From Methylobacter tundripaludum SV96 (lineage in GTDB: Bacteria; Pseudomonadota; Gammaproteobacteria; Methylococcales; Methylomonadaceae), in the NCBI RefSeq assembly GCF_000190755.2, contig NZ_JH109153.1:1-64000 (forward strand): DNA of 64,000 nt, given 5' to 3'. Every line of letters starts with the position of its first letter. The first letter of the stretch is position 1. The notes below the pieces were generated by a model. The model worked only from the letters and a program-made list of their open reading frames with translations. It was not told where the DNA came from and made no database searches. The translations under genes were made by a program, and so were the position numbers. Of this stretch, positions 15,937-25,373 are shown piece after piece.

Positions 15937-18219
15937 TTATTTACTGATCCGCGCCTTGGCAAAGGCGCTAGCCATTGAGCCCTGCACCGGAGCCTGCTGT
16001 TTAGGCTTGTGCGCCGCCTGCTTTTGATTGTTTCGTTCGGGTCTGGCCTCGCTCGCTTCTGGATTTGTTTTCATGGATAACGAAATGCGTTTGCGTTCGA
16101 CATCGACCTCCAGCACTTTCACTTTGACCATATCGCCGGTTTTAACGGCATCCCTGGGGTCTTTGACAAAAGTATCCGATAAATGAGAGATATGCACCAG
16201 ACCGTCCTGGTGTACGCCGATGTCGACAAACGCGCCGAAGTTGGCGACGTTGGTGACCACGCCGTCCAGCCTCATGCCGACTTCAAGGTCGGTGATTTTC
16301 TCGATGCCCGCCTTGAATTCCACGCTTTTGAATTCCGGTCTCGGATCGCGTCCGGGCTTTTCCAGTTCCTGCAAGATGTCGGTCACGGTCGGCAAGCCGA
16401 AGTGTTCATTGGTGTAATTGGCGGGATTCAAGCCGCGTAAAAACTGGCTCTGGCCGATCAGGTCGCGGATGGATTTTCCGGTTTCGGCAATAATGGCTTC
16501 AACAACGGGGTAGGCTTCAGGATGGACCGAAGAGGCATCCAGCGGATTGTCGCCGTTCATTATACGAAGGAATCCGGCCGCTTGTTCGTAAGCCTTGTCG
16601 CCCAACCTGGGCACTTTTTTCAATTGCTTGCGATTGGCAAACGGGCCGTTTTCGTTGCGGAAAGCCACGATGTTTTCGCTGATGCTGGCCGACAAGCCCG
16701 ATACCTGTTTAAGCAGGGATACCGATGCGGTATTCACGTCAACGCCGACCGCATTTACGCAATCCTCGACCACGGTATCGAGTCCTTTGGCTAGCTGAAC
16801 CTGATTGATGTCATGCTGGTACTGGCCCACGCCGATCGATTTAGGGTCGATTTTGACCAGTTCCGCCAATGGGTCCTGCAAGCGTCTGGCGATGGAAACC
16901 GCGCCGCGCAAAGACACGTCCAGTTCGGGAAATTCCTTGGCCGCCAGTTCGGACGCCGAATAAACCGACGCGCCCGCTTCCGACACGGTAATCTTGGTAA
17001 ACTTCAGTTCGCTGTGCCGTTTCATCACATCGGCCACCAGCTGGTCGGTTTCCCGAGAACCCGTGCCGTTGCCAATGCTGACCAAATCGACCTTGTGCTT
17101 TTGGATCAGTTTAGCCAACGTGTCTATCGACCCATCCCAATCCTTGCGCGGCGGGTGCGGGTAAATGGTGTCCGTGCCCAGCACTTTTCCGGTAGGATCG
17201 ACGATCGCAACCTTGACGCCGGTGCGGATGCCGGGATCCAGGCCCATCGTCGCTTTAGGACCGGCCGGTGCGGCCAGCAGCAAGTCCCTTAAATTGCTGG
17301 CGAACACCCGGATGGCTTCCAGCTCGGCGGCTTCGCGCAGCCTGAGTTTCAAATCCAGATCGATACGAGTGTACAGCTTGATTTTCCAGGCGAAACGGGC
17401 CGTTTCCGCCAGCCACGCATCGGCGGGTTTTGAGCTGTCGGTGATATTAAGGCGCCGGGCGACAAACTGGGCGCAAAGGTCGTGTTCCGCTTTATCGTCA
17501 GCGCCGGGTTTAAGCGTTAGATTCAACAAATCCTCATTGCGCCCCCTAAATAAGGCCAAAGCCCGGTGCGAAGGGATTTTGTTGACGGCTTCTTCGTAAT
17601 CGAAATAATCCTTAAATTTTTCAGCGGCCTGTTCTTTGCCGGTCGCAACGGTGGCGTGCAGAATGCCTTTTTGCCAGATGCGTTCGCGCAGTTCGCTCAA
17701 CAGTTCGGCGTCTTCGGAAATGCGCTCCATGATGATTTGCCGTGCGCCATCCAAAGCGGCAGAGGTATCCGGTACGCCTTTTTCCGCATCGATATAACCG
17801 GCGGCGATTTGCTCGGGAATCAGACTGCGATCATCCAATAACGCATCGGCAAGCGGCTCAAGTCCGGCTTCACGAGCAATCTGCGCTTTAGTGCGACGTT
17901 TGGGTTTGTAGGGTAAATACAAATCTTCCAACAGCGTTTTAGTGTCGGCATCGTTAATGGCTTTTTCCAGTTCCGGCGTCAGCTTGCCTTGAGAACCGAT
18001 ACTGTCCAGAATGGTTTTACGCCGCGCGTTAAGTTCGCGCAAATAGCCCAAACGCTCTTCCAGCATCCTTAATTGCGTATCGTCCAGACCGCCGGTCACT
18101 TCCTTGCGGTAGCGGGAAATAAACGGGACGGTTGCGCCCTCGTCCAGCAAATTGACAGCGGCGCTGACTTGTTTGACGTTAACGGCTAATTCTTCGGCAA
18201 TGCGTTGGATTACATCCAT
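15937..18219 (-). CDS. tex: Tex, RNA-binding transcription accessory protein
   Basis: About 760 residues from the ATG at 18219 ([20 protein letters not shown]); the frame is open 17 codons further but homology begins here. Visible parts are the N-terminal helical domain with [17 protein letters not shown], a YqgF/RNase H-like domain ([18 protein letters not shown]), helix-hairpin-helix motifs ([23 protein letters not shown]) and a C-terminal S1 RNA-binding domain ([22 protein letters not shown]). Tex associates with RNA polymerase and nucleic acids. A Lys/Gln-rich tail ends the protein. Confidence 0.95.
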   Translation of the reverse strand: MDVIQRIAEELAVNVKQVSAAVNLLDEGATVPFISRYRKEVTGGLDDTQLRMLEERLGYLRELNARRKTILDSIGSQGKLTPELEKAINDADTKTLLEDLYLPYKPKRRTKAQIAREAGLEPLADALLDDRSLIPEQIAAGYIDAEKGVPDTSAALDGARQIIMERISEDAELLSELRERIWQKGILHATVATGKEQAAEKFKDYFDYEEAVNKIPSHRALALFRGRNEDLLNLTLKPGADDKAEHDLCAQFVARRLNITDSSKPADAWLAETARFAWKIKLYTRIDLDLKLRLREAAELEAIRVFASNLRDLLLAAPAGPKATMGLDPGIRTGVKVAIVDPTGKVLGTDTIYPHPPRKDWDGSIDTLAKLIQKHKVDLVSIGNGTGSRETDQLVADVMKRHSELKFTKITVSEAGASVYSASELAAKEFPELDVSLRGAVSIARRLQDPLAELVKIDPKSIGVGQYQHDINQVQLAKGLDTVVEDCVNAVGVDVNTASVSLLKQVSGLSASISENIVAFRNENGPFANRKQLKKVPRLGDKAYEQAAGFLRIMNGDNPLDASSVHPEAYPVVEAIIAETGKSIRDLIGQSQFLRGLNPANYTNEHFGLPTVTDILQELEKPGRDPRPEFKSVEFKAGIEKITDLEVGMRLDGVVTNVANFGAFVDIGVHQDGLVHISHLSDTFVKDPRDAVKTGDMVKVKVLEVDVERKRISLSMKTNPEASEARPERNNQKQAAHKPKQQAPVQGSMASAFAKARISK

Positions 18220-18508
18220 TTTTCGAGTTCTTGTGCAGTTTAAGATGGGCGCATTGTAGCAGCAAGGCATGGCTTAGATAAAAATAAGCGCATCATTTCG
18301 AAATGACTCTAACTGATGATTCGTTTTTGAATTATGATTTTAGAAAGTTTTAAGCGGCAGTCATAACTAATCAAGTTATTAAAAATCGCTGACTTACAAC
18401 TCGGCAATTATGCCGAACGGCTAAAAAAGACCTGCGCGAATTTGAAGAAAATTTTACTTTTCCCAGTGATGAAGCATAAGCTACAAACTTTAAAAGGGGA
18501 TATAAACC

Positions 18509-18751
18509 ATGGCAATCATAGAATTAGACGATGAAACGGCTGTCCTACTTAATGAATTGGCAGAGCATGAGCATATTAGCCCGGCGCAATTATTAAAAAA
18601 CCTGGCGCTAGTCTATCGCAGCACACAACAAGCCCATCATGCCGAGCAGCCTGAATTACTGACCGACTTTGCCGGGATACTAAAAAACTCCCCCTCATTC
18701 AGCGGCAATCCATTAGAGATTCAACAGGCAATGCGTGATGAATGGTCTTAG
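18509..18751 (+). CDS. Antitoxin-like protein upstream of a truncated VapC
   Basis: An 80-residue protein starting MAIIELDDETAVLLNELAEHEHISPAQLLKNLA, a ribbon-helix-helix-like N terminus, with an acidic C-terminal part (LTDFAGILKNSPSFSGNPLE, MRDEW) typical of antitoxins that wrap a PIN toxin. AAAGGGG precedes the ATG. The toxin frame overlaps its end. Because that toxin is truncated, the pair is probably no longer active. Confidence 0.7.
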   Translation: MAIIELDDETAVLLNELAEHEHISPAQLLKNLALVYRSTQQAHHAEQPELLTDFAGILKNSPSFSGNPLEIQQAMRDEWS

Positions 18752-18962
18752 CTATTTGCTTGATACCCTCATCGGCTTGCTTAAAGGCAATGACGAAGCT
18801 ATCTCTATTTTAAGCGGCATCAATCTGCCTGCGTGCGGGTTTAGTGCCATCACTCGGATGGAATTGTTGAGCTATCCCGATTTGACTATAGATGAAGAGC
18901 AGGCCATCAACCGTCTATTGGATCGGATGACGCATTTAGCTCGTAGGATGGTTTCGCGATAG
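18738..18962 (+). pseudogene. VapC-like PIN toxin, truncated by a repeat element
   Basis: The frame encodes MNGLSYLLDTLIGLLKGND... through INRLLDRMTHLA, the first ~65 residues of a PIN domain normally ~125-135 long. It then enters a repeat element and stops at GCGATAG. The usual N and hydrophobic residue after the first catalytic Asp-Thr (DTN) are also missing, consistent with a 6-nt deletion. The C-terminal acidic residues are absent, so the toxin should be dead. It overlaps the antitoxin gene, as intact VapBC pairs do. Confidence 0.75.
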
Positions 18963-19043
18963 CAAACCGTCACAACACGCACACAACGCCGACATCAGCC
19001 TACCGAAGTTGCGGCGGATTGCCTTACGGCTAATCCACCCTAC
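18943..19043. repeat. ~100-bp repeat element with inverted ends inside the VapC remnant
   Basis: The element begins GTAGGATGG-TTTCGCGATAGC and ends GGCTAATCCACCCTAC, so its ends are inverted copies of GTAGGRTGG. Its left end sits exactly where VapC similarity stops. It has no coding capacity and looks like a MITE- or REP-type mobile repeat. Confidence 0.6.
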
Positions 19044-19915
19044 AGTTCTACAGTTCTAACCCGACCGACGAAACTGCGTGGGAATGCAGTTAAAAGCATG
19101 CTACGCCGCGAGTAAAAACATAAACGCACAAATAGGCTTGAATTATTAACTTTAAGTCACCATACCTAGACGTTAGTAATAATGGAGGGATTTGTGAGTC
19201 GATTTCAAATTTTGTCGTTAAGCGGTGGTGGTATTCGTGGATTATTTACTGCTGAGGTTTTAGCTGAACTGGAAAACAAAAGAGGAGTAAATATATCTGA
19301 ACACTTTGATATGATTTGTGGAACTTCAATTGGCGGCATTATCGCGCTTGGGTTGGCAAGTGGAATGAGACCAAGTGAACTGGCAACAATACTTAGAGAA
19401 AAAGGAGCAAAAATATTTCCAAAACAATATTGGGGCTTAAAACATGTTAAGTCTCTCTTTACATCGTCCTATGATTCAGAGCCTCTTAAAACATTACTTC
19501 AAGAAATCTTTCAAGATAAAAAAATAAAGGATTTAAAAACAAGAGTGCTTATTCCGGCAGTTAATTACACGACTGGACAGCCTAAGGTATTTAAAACGCC
19601 TCATCTTGAGAAATATGTTAATGATCTAAATTTATCTTTGGTTGATGTTGCATTAGCCACTTCAGCCGCACCTACTTATTTCCCAATTCATGTAATAGAC
19701 AGCCAGCGATTTGTTGACGGCGGACTAATTGGTAACTCCCCCGCATATTTTGGTGTTCATGAAGCCTGTTATTTTCTCGATAAAAATCCTGAAGATATTT
19801 TTTTACTTGGAATAGGAACAATGGGGCAAAATAAAACAGCAAATCATCGAAAAAAATTAGAACAAGGTATATTCCAATGGGCTCGTCCTGTTGTTGAATT
19901 AACGTTATCTTCTAG

Positions 19916-21472
19916 GAGACTGTCGGATTTAGCAGTGCAAAAAGTGTTAAAATAACCCTATCGAAACACCAAATCAAAAAACAAAAATGGCTACCCAATT
20001 CATCCTGATTGATCGCGATACCCCCTACATTCTGCCCCCGTGTGTTCAGGATTATTTGCCTGAAGATCATATGGCCCGTTTTGTTGTCGAGATTGTCGAT
20101 CAACTGGATTTACGGACGCTATCAGCCGTCTATGCGGGCAAAGGAAAGCGCCCCTATCATCCGGCGATGCTGTTGGCGTTGCTGTTCTACGGTTACGCGA
20201 CCGGCGTATTTTCCAGTCGCAAACTGGAGAAAGCCACTCATGACTCGATGGCCTTTAAATACATCTGCGCCAACGAAAACCCAGATCACGACACCATCAA
20301 CAGCTTTCGCAAGCGCTTTGGCAAAGAGATCGAAAGCCTATTTGTCGAGATATTGGTACTTGCACAAACCTTGGGGCTGCTTAAGCTGGGTACGGTGAGC
20401 CTGGACGGCACCAAGATTAAAGCCAATGCCAGCAAGCATAAAGCCTTGAGCTGGGATTACGCCAATCAACTGGAAGCCCAGTTCAAACAGGAAGTTGAAA
20501 CCTTGATGAAACTGGCTGAAGCCGCCGACAATTCCCCGCTTCCAGAAGACATGGATGTACCCAAGGAACTCAAACGCCGCCAAGACCGTTTAGCAGTGAT
20601 TGCCAAAGCCAAACAGGAAATCCAGGCCCGTGCCAAGGCGCGTTACGCGCAAGAAAAGGCCGAGTATGACGAAAAGCAGGCTAAGCGTGAACAACACCTG
20701 AGTGAAACCGGCAAGAAAATGGGCGGCAAAGCCCCCCAAGCGCCTACCGATGCGCCTCAAGGTAAAGATCAAGTCAGCCTGACCGATGAAGAGTCCCGCA
20801 TCATGCCGACCCCTAATGGTTTTGAACAAGCCTATAACGCCCAAGCCAGTGTTGATATTGCCACCCACCTGATCGTTGCTCATCACATCACCCAACACAC
20901 CAACGACAAACAAGAAATCGAACCGGCCTTAGCCAAACTGGAACAGCTCCCGGAATGCTTGGGGAGTGTTGACAACCTGTTGGCCGACACCGGCTACTTC
21001 AGCCAAGCCAATGTAAAGGCGTGTGCTGATGCAAAGATAAAACCGTACATCGCCCAAAAGCGGCAAAGCCATAACCAAGCCCTTGACGCCCGGTTTCAGC
21101 ATCAGCCGGAAATAGGCGAAAGCACCTTACCGCCGGTTGAGGCCATGACCCATCGCTTAACAACCAAAGCGGGCAAAGCACTCTACGGCAAGCGAAAATC
21201 TACTGTCGAAACCGTGTTTGGCATCATTAAACACGTCCAGGGATTCAGGCAATTCCAGCTTCGAGGCCTGGAATCCGTCCAAAGTGAATGGAATTTAGTC
21301 TGTATAGGCTGGAATTTAAAAAGAATGCATGTATTAAGAGGGTGAGAGAGGAAAAAGAGCATTGAGCTGCCCATAAAACAGAACTATGGGCATTAAAAAT
21401 CCCAATAAACCACTTTTTTAAATTTTAATCGTGATTAAGTGGGGAGGCTCGCTCTATTAATCCGACAGCCTC
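19916..21472 (+). mobile_element. IS1182-like insertion sequence (1557 bp) inside the patatin gene
   Basis: Terminal inverted repeats are visible: GAGACTGTCGGATT at the left and, inverted, GAGGCTGTCGGATT at the right (one mismatch in 14). Both ends are flanked by CTAG (19912-19915 and 21473-21476), a palindromic 4-bp target duplication. The element holds one intact transposase gene and appears complete and possibly recent. Confidence 0.9.
19987..21345 (+). CDS. IS1182-like DDE transposase
   Basis: 452 residues, apparently full length. The N-terminal domain (VQDYLPEDHMARFVVEIVDQ, GYATGVFSSRKLE) is followed by catalytic Asp in GTVSLDGTKIKAN, a long Gln/Lys-rich helical insertion (residues ~150-250), the second Asp in LLADTGYFS and the catalytic Glu in KRKSTVETVFGIIKH. 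It catalyses cut-and-paste movement of the surrounding element. It differs clearly from the transposase fragment at the window start. Confidence 0.92.
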   Translation: MATQFILIDRDTPYILPPCVQDYLPEDHMARFVVEIVDQLDLRTLSAVYAGKGKRPYHPAMLLALLFYGYATGVFSSRKLEKATHDSMAFKYICANENPDHDTINSFRKRFGKEIESLFVEILVLAQTLGLLKLGTVSLDGTKIKANASKHKALSWDYANQLEAQFKQEVETLMKLAEAADNSPLPEDMDVPKELKRRQDRLAVIAKAKQEIQARAKARYAQEKAEYDEKQAKREQHLSETGKKMGGKAPQAPTDAPQGKDQVSLTDEESRIMPTPNGFEQAYNAQASVDIATHLIVAHHITQHTNDKQEIEPALAKLEQLPECLGSVDNLLADTGYFSQANVKACADAKIKPYIAQKRQSHNQALDARFQHQPEIGESTLPPVEAMTHRLTTKAGKALYGKRKSTVETVFGIIKHVQGFRQFQLRGLESVQSEWNLVCIGWNLKRMHVLRG

Positions 21473-21667
21473 CTAGTGAGTCATTACATAACGTATGGGT
21501 TAAGCACATTTTAAAAAATCGATTTTTATTTATTGATGTCCTATTAACTAATGATCAAGCTAATTATATTGCCCTAGATAATGCTAGCAAAGCTGCACTA
21601 GAAACACTTACAGGACATGGAAAAGCTGCCGCAAATGTGTATTCAAATAATGAAATGCTAAGTCGTA

Positions 21668-22777
21668 AGTAGTTACGCAAAAGTTATTTGGAATTTTTTA
21701 CCGATGTCACTCAGGATTTCCAACACCCACTTTTTCAAGTGTCCGTAACTTTGATAGGCATCAAGCGGCAACCATTCGTACTTAACTTTACGCCAGAGTA
21801 TTTCGATCAGGTTCAGCTCCGGGCTGTAAGGCGGAAGAAAATGTAAGCACACACCACGTTGTTGCCAGCCCGCCAGCTTTTCTTTGAATACGCCGCTACG
21901 ATGAATGGAAGCATTATCCAACACCACACAGCACGGCACTTTAGTTTCTTCGTACTTGCCTGCATACGTTTCGACAAACGCATCAAAGGCATTGACAACC
22001 GTATCCGTTGTCACCGATTGTTCGGAGCTGTGGAAAAACAGATCATTGCTGCGACTCAAAAAACCTAACACATTCATGCGCTTGCTACGATAGCAGGGTA
22101 TTTGTCGGGTCTCGCCAATCCGTTGCCATCCATAGGGTACACAGGGTGTCGTGCTAAATCCGGATTCGTCAAAGTAGTAAAGCTTCAATTCCCCATCATC
22201 CTCTTGCTGTTTCAAGGCCTTCAGATATGCCTTATCACGTTGGAAATCTGCTTCATTACGCTTTCCCTTCACTGATTGCCGACAACGTTTCCAGGCATAG
22301 GCACTTTTTTTAAAATTCGTTTAAAGGTGTCAAGGCTGGCTTCCTTGCCCGTCTCCTCCAGCAATCGTGCTGCGGCGGCCTTGGGCTGGTGTGGGTTTTT
22401 GTCAATATAGCCCAGAAAAACGGCTTGTTCCTCAACCGTGAAGCGCACAGGCCTACCGCTTCGTGGACAATCGTAAAGCCCTATTAATCCCTCTGTTTCC
22501 CATTTGTCTAACCATGAGCTGACAGTCTCATGCTGGGACTCAAACAATTCGCTCAGCCGTGCAATTACATACCTTCTATTATTCAATAAGATAGCATGTG
22601 CCCGTTGTCTAACCCGGAATAATGAGTGGTTACGATAGGCTTCGGTTAACGTTACTTCCTCTTCCGGGGTCAGTTTGGCGATGAATTTCAGGTGGACTCC
22701 TAATTTTTGTCTGTTATTGCAATCGTTTCCAGTTTGACACAATAAATTTACTTCCTAATAACTTTCGCATTACTACT
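21668..22777 (-). mobile_element. IS630-family insertion sequence (1110 bp)
   Basis: The ends are inverted repeats (AGTAGTTACGCAAAAGTTATTTGG at 21668 onward; inverted AGTAGTAATGCGAAAGTTATTAGG ending at 22777), with TA on both sides (21666-21667, 22778-22779), as expected for IS630/Tc1-type insertion at TA. The left end provides the stop codon of the truncated patatin gene. The right end abuts an IS3 remnant. Confidence 0.9.
21673..22742 (-). CDS. IS630 transposase in two frames joined by a -1 frameshift
   Basis: The first frame (22742-22269) carries helix-turn-helix domains (KLTPEEEVTLTEAYRNHSLF, WLDKWETEGLIGLYDCPRSG). The second (ending 21673) carries the DDE catalytic core (LYYFDESGFSTTPCVPYGW, CCVVLDNASIHRSG, LPPYSPELNLIEILWRKVK). 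At 22305-22311 the coding strand reads TTA AAA AAA G. A -1 slip gives KKSAYAWKRCRQSVKGKRNE, the expected joining sequence, so the fusion protein is probably made by programmed frameshifting. No ATG is seen near the first frame's start; TTG is likely. Confidence 0.88.
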
Positions 22778-22779
22778 TA

Positions 22780-23324
22780 TTCTCCTCAAATAACTGAATT
22801 GCTTTAACTTCAAGCTGTTTTTGCAGAACTTTTTTATCAGTATCTTCAGGCGTTTTAGCCCACGCATAAAAGGCGCTGGTACTGACCAGCATGACTTTGC
22901 ACAGCACGGTAACGGGAAAAGTCTTCTGTTGCTCTCTAATAAATCCGTATTTTATTGGAGTTCTTGCGCAAAGAAGACTGCGGCCTTTTTTAATATTTCG
23001 CGCTCCATCCGCAATTGTTCAACTTCTTTACGTAAGCTCATTAATTCCGACTGATCAGTTAAGTTCAAAATATTCTTCTTAGTTGGAGATACCGTTGGCC
23101 CTTTTTCGGCTCTTACCCAACGTCCAATAGCGCCCAGCGATACGCCTAAATTATCCGCTGCTTGCTTGTGCGTATAGCCTTTTTCGTTAACTAACTTTGC
23201 TGCATCTTGTTTAAATTCAAGAGTGTATTTGGGTCGTTTATGTTTATTTTGTTCGCTCATTTTTCACCTCTGTTGACATTATAAATCTGTCTTTAGAAGT
23301 GTCCGGTTTTATTAGACCATTTCA
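22780..23324 (-). mobile_element. IS3-family element, 5' remnant
   Basis: The outer end at ~23324 reads TGAAATGGTCTAATAAAACC on the coding strand, typical of IS3 family ends starting TG. It is followed by orfA and the first ~55 codons of orfB in the overlapping frame (KYGFIREQQKTFPVTVLCKV... to AIQLFEE), broken at the IS630 edge at 22780. The catalytic part of orfB and the other end are missing, so the element is dead. Confidence 0.8.
22952..23260 (-). CDS. IS3-family transposase OrfA
   Basis: A 102-residue protein with the helix-turn-helix of IS3 OrfA (KYTLEFKQDAAKLVNEKGYTH, then LGVSLGAIGRWV) and a leucine-zipper-like tail (ELMSLRKEVEQLRMEREILKKAA). In intact elements a -1 frameshift near its end makes the OrfAB transposase; here OrfB is truncated, so only OrfA can be produced. 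Confidence 0.88.
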   Translation of the reverse strand: MSEQNKHKRPKYTLEFKQDAAKLVNEKGYTHKQAADNLGVSLGAIGRWVRAEKGPTVSPTKKNILNLTDQSELMSLRKEVEQLRMEREILKKAAVFFAQELQ

Positions 23325-23804
23325 GATGCGCAGGGTCATACGCTGGCTGTCGATGTCACCGACCTTCAGCGACACCACCTCACTGGCACGTAACCCAGCG
23401 CCGTAAGCCACCGATAACGCCGTCTGGTGCTTGAGATTGTCAACGGCGGCGAGCAGCCTAGCCACCTCATCACGACTCAATACCACGGGCAGTTTGTGCG
23501 GCACATGCACGGCATGCATCTTAGTTAACAACTCGGGGCGATCTAGCGTCGTTTCAAAGAGAAACTTGAGCCCGGTGAGGGTCGCATTCAATGAAATCGG
23601 CGAAATACCGTGATCAACCAAGTGCAATTGATAACGGCGTAAATCTTCGACGCTGGCTGTATCAGGCGAACGTCCCAGGAAACCCGCGAATCGTTTCACA
23701 ACACGGATATAACTGGCCTGGGTTTTGGGGGAAAGTTTGCGCATCCGCATGTCGTCGATCATCCGTTGGCGCAACGGGGTAATGGGTTTACTTGTCGAAG
23801 TCAT
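23325..23804 (-). pseudogene. Tyrosine recombinase, C-terminal half lost to IS3 insertion
   Basis: About 160 residues from the ATG at 23804 (AGGAGCAGTGTC precedes it). The N-terminal SAM-like domain (LRQRMIDDMRMRKLSPKTQA, FAGFLGRSPD) and the start of the catalytic domain, with the first Arg in YGAGLRASEVVSLKVGDID, are present. The frame ends at SQRMTLRI where the IS3 end supplies TGA. The HxxR, second His and Tyr are missing. It resembles integrases carried beside IS91-type elements. It is not active as it stands. Confidence 0.85.
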
Positions 23805-24306
23805 GACACTGCTCCTATCTTGAAACAAGGCGGATTGCCTCATTCCTTAACATAGGAAACAGTCACACTCTTTCAACCACCCTCAGGCTTATGATCACAG
23901 CGACAATAGCGCGTAGCGGTTTAGTCCTCTGGCCGAACTGCGGCATTCGTGACAGGCAGGACTCGACCCACAACGGCCACTCGGCACTCAGATAATCATC
24001 TGTCCGCTTTCTGTTTCGTAGCGGACTGGCATACTGAAATACCAAGCGCCCTATAGCGCATTTCCATCAAACAGATACGGCACTGTTACAAGAAAAATCA
24101 GCAGGATAAAAAACGATTAAAAAAATTGAATGGCAGAAGGCCTTGCTCGCTCAAAGCCATCAGTTAATTCACTCATCCGCCGCACTACCACCGGCTATAA
24201 GCCGGCGATCTAAAGCTTATGACGGACAGTCATCAAACTGGATTTCCGCATTCGCGGGAATGACGACTTGTACAGTATTTCCTTAAAGAGTGGTTTTTAC
24301 AGCCGG
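23805..24306. other. Intergenic region, no gene seen
   Basis: About 500 bp without a supported gene. Near 24220-24270 there is a short CCGCATTCGCGGGAATGACG repeat of a type dispersed in proteobacterial genomes. The part next to 23805 may be the original flank of the recombinase gene. Confidence 0.4.
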
Positions 24307-25017
24307 CTAATGGTGGTGACCTTCTGCTGCCATCACTTTCTTGACGAATGGATCGTTTTCCATATCGCCGAAATCGACGGCATCTATATGTCGGTAATTG
24401 GCAATTTCTTCAGTATCTACCGGCTTCCAAGGCGCATTTGACAACGTTGAAATTTCAACGAGACGCAGCTCGACACTGCCTGATTGGTCTTTTCTGATGA
24501 TACTAGCAGGCAATTCTTCGTTAACTAGCCATAGTACCTCAATGGTTTGACCGTCCTTTTTCCCTTTGCGCAACTCGGCTCTACGGCCCAATATTTTCGT
24601 TTTCTTAATCAATTTAAGATCTTCAAGCTCTTGCTGGCTGAGCATGCTTGAGAGTTTGAACCAGTCAAAACTCATGTTATTGGTGGTCATGTCGGCAGGC
24701 ATGTATTCGACGGCGGTTTTATCGGCATGATAAAGCTTACGGTATTGAATGCCGCCATCAGTTAATCGCTCCCAGATTTCGCCATGATCACCGTCAGCAT
24801 CCCTGGTTTGGATCATGTTCGATTTGCGCCAGAAGAACCAGGCATTATTGTTTGAGGATGTCTTGGTTTTGCCTTGTGGCGTCACTTTTGTTTCATACCG
24901 GCAAGCAATTTCAGTCAGATGTTGATTGCCATTGCTTACGCTATCGGCAAGGCCTGATATAGAAAAACAGCAAATGCCAACACAGAATACAACTTTTAAG
25001 TAATCAGAGATTTTCAT
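24307..25017 (-). CDS. Periplasmic protein of unknown function with His-rich tail
   Basis: 236 residues from the ATG giving MKISDYLKVVFCVGICCFSI, a signal peptide cleaved near GLADS; a start 18 codons upstream is possible. The mature part (IACRYETKVTPQGKTKTSSN, WFFWRKSNMIQTRDADGDHGEIWERL) looks like a soluble beta-rich periplasmic domain and ends with EGHHH. No named family is recognised. Alkaline phosphatase lies upstream on the same strand, 357 bp away, so joint regulation is possible but unproven. Confidence 0.6.
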   Translation of the reverse strand: MKISDYLKVVFCVGICCFSISGLADSVSNGNQHLTEIACRYETKVTPQGKTKTSSNNNAWFFWRKSNMIQTRDADGDHGEIWERLTDGGIQYRKLYHADKTAVEYMPADMTTNNMSFDWFKLSSMLSQQELEDLKLIKKTKILGRRAELRKGKKDGQTIEVLWLVNEELPASIIRKDQSGSVELRLVEISTLSNAPWKPVDTEEIANYRHIDAVDFGDMENDPFVKKVMAAEGHHH

Positions 25018-25373
25018 AAATTTATTTAGATCTGGATAAATAAGAAAAGGGATACAAATATCCCTTTTCATTCATGCTAACAGTTGCCTTATTACCCGGG
25101 GAGTCGCTATTTTTGCGAAAGCTTTTATGGGCATCCCTGCCCAACAAGCGGCAAAAGCTACGCGACCGCTAATGCCTGCGGCTGCCCCAGCCGTCCTGCT
25201 TCTTTCGTTGGATACCCAACAAGGGGTATCCAACATCATTCTCGCAATGACTCGACGCGATTTCGGAAAGCCTGCATTTTCACTACGCAAAAAACGCTTC
25301 GTGAAAACACATGCCCTATCGCTTCTGGGGACTACTCGACTCCTGTCTCGCAGCGAAGGCGATAGCTGTCAAT
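25018..25373. other. Intergenic region with an inverted repeat
   Basis: No gene is supported. GTTGGATACCC (25208-25218) and GGGTATCCAAC (25225-25235) form an 11-bp stem with a 6-nt loop, possibly a terminator or REP downstream of the phosphatase gene. The remaining open frames have no domain. Confidence 0.5.

Larger units (their letters stand above)
19194..21672 (+). pseudogene. Patatin-like phospholipase of the CBASS CapV type, interrupted by an IS
   Basis: The 5' part (19194-19915) starts at a GTG 5 nt after GGAGG. It has the oxyanion loop SLSGGGIRGLFTAEV, the nucleophile elbow CGTSIGG and the Asp of FVDGGLIGNSP. The 3' part (21477-21672) encodes SLHNVWVKHILKNRFLFIDVL through NNEMLSRK. A 1557-bp element with a CTAG duplication lies between; removing it with one CTAG joins the halves in frame. 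The present stop is supplied by the adjacent IS630 end, so the last few residues are lost. CapV lipases degrade membrane phospholipid when activated by a cyclic nucleotide. No cyclase gene is in the window. AT-rich codon use suggests acquisition by transfer. Confidence 0.85.

Noticed and set aside
18362-18480. Possible gene tail ending in LREFEENFTFPSDEA before the antitoxin gene
   Set aside because: The frame cannot be extended upstream with confidence; too short to name, perhaps a remnant.
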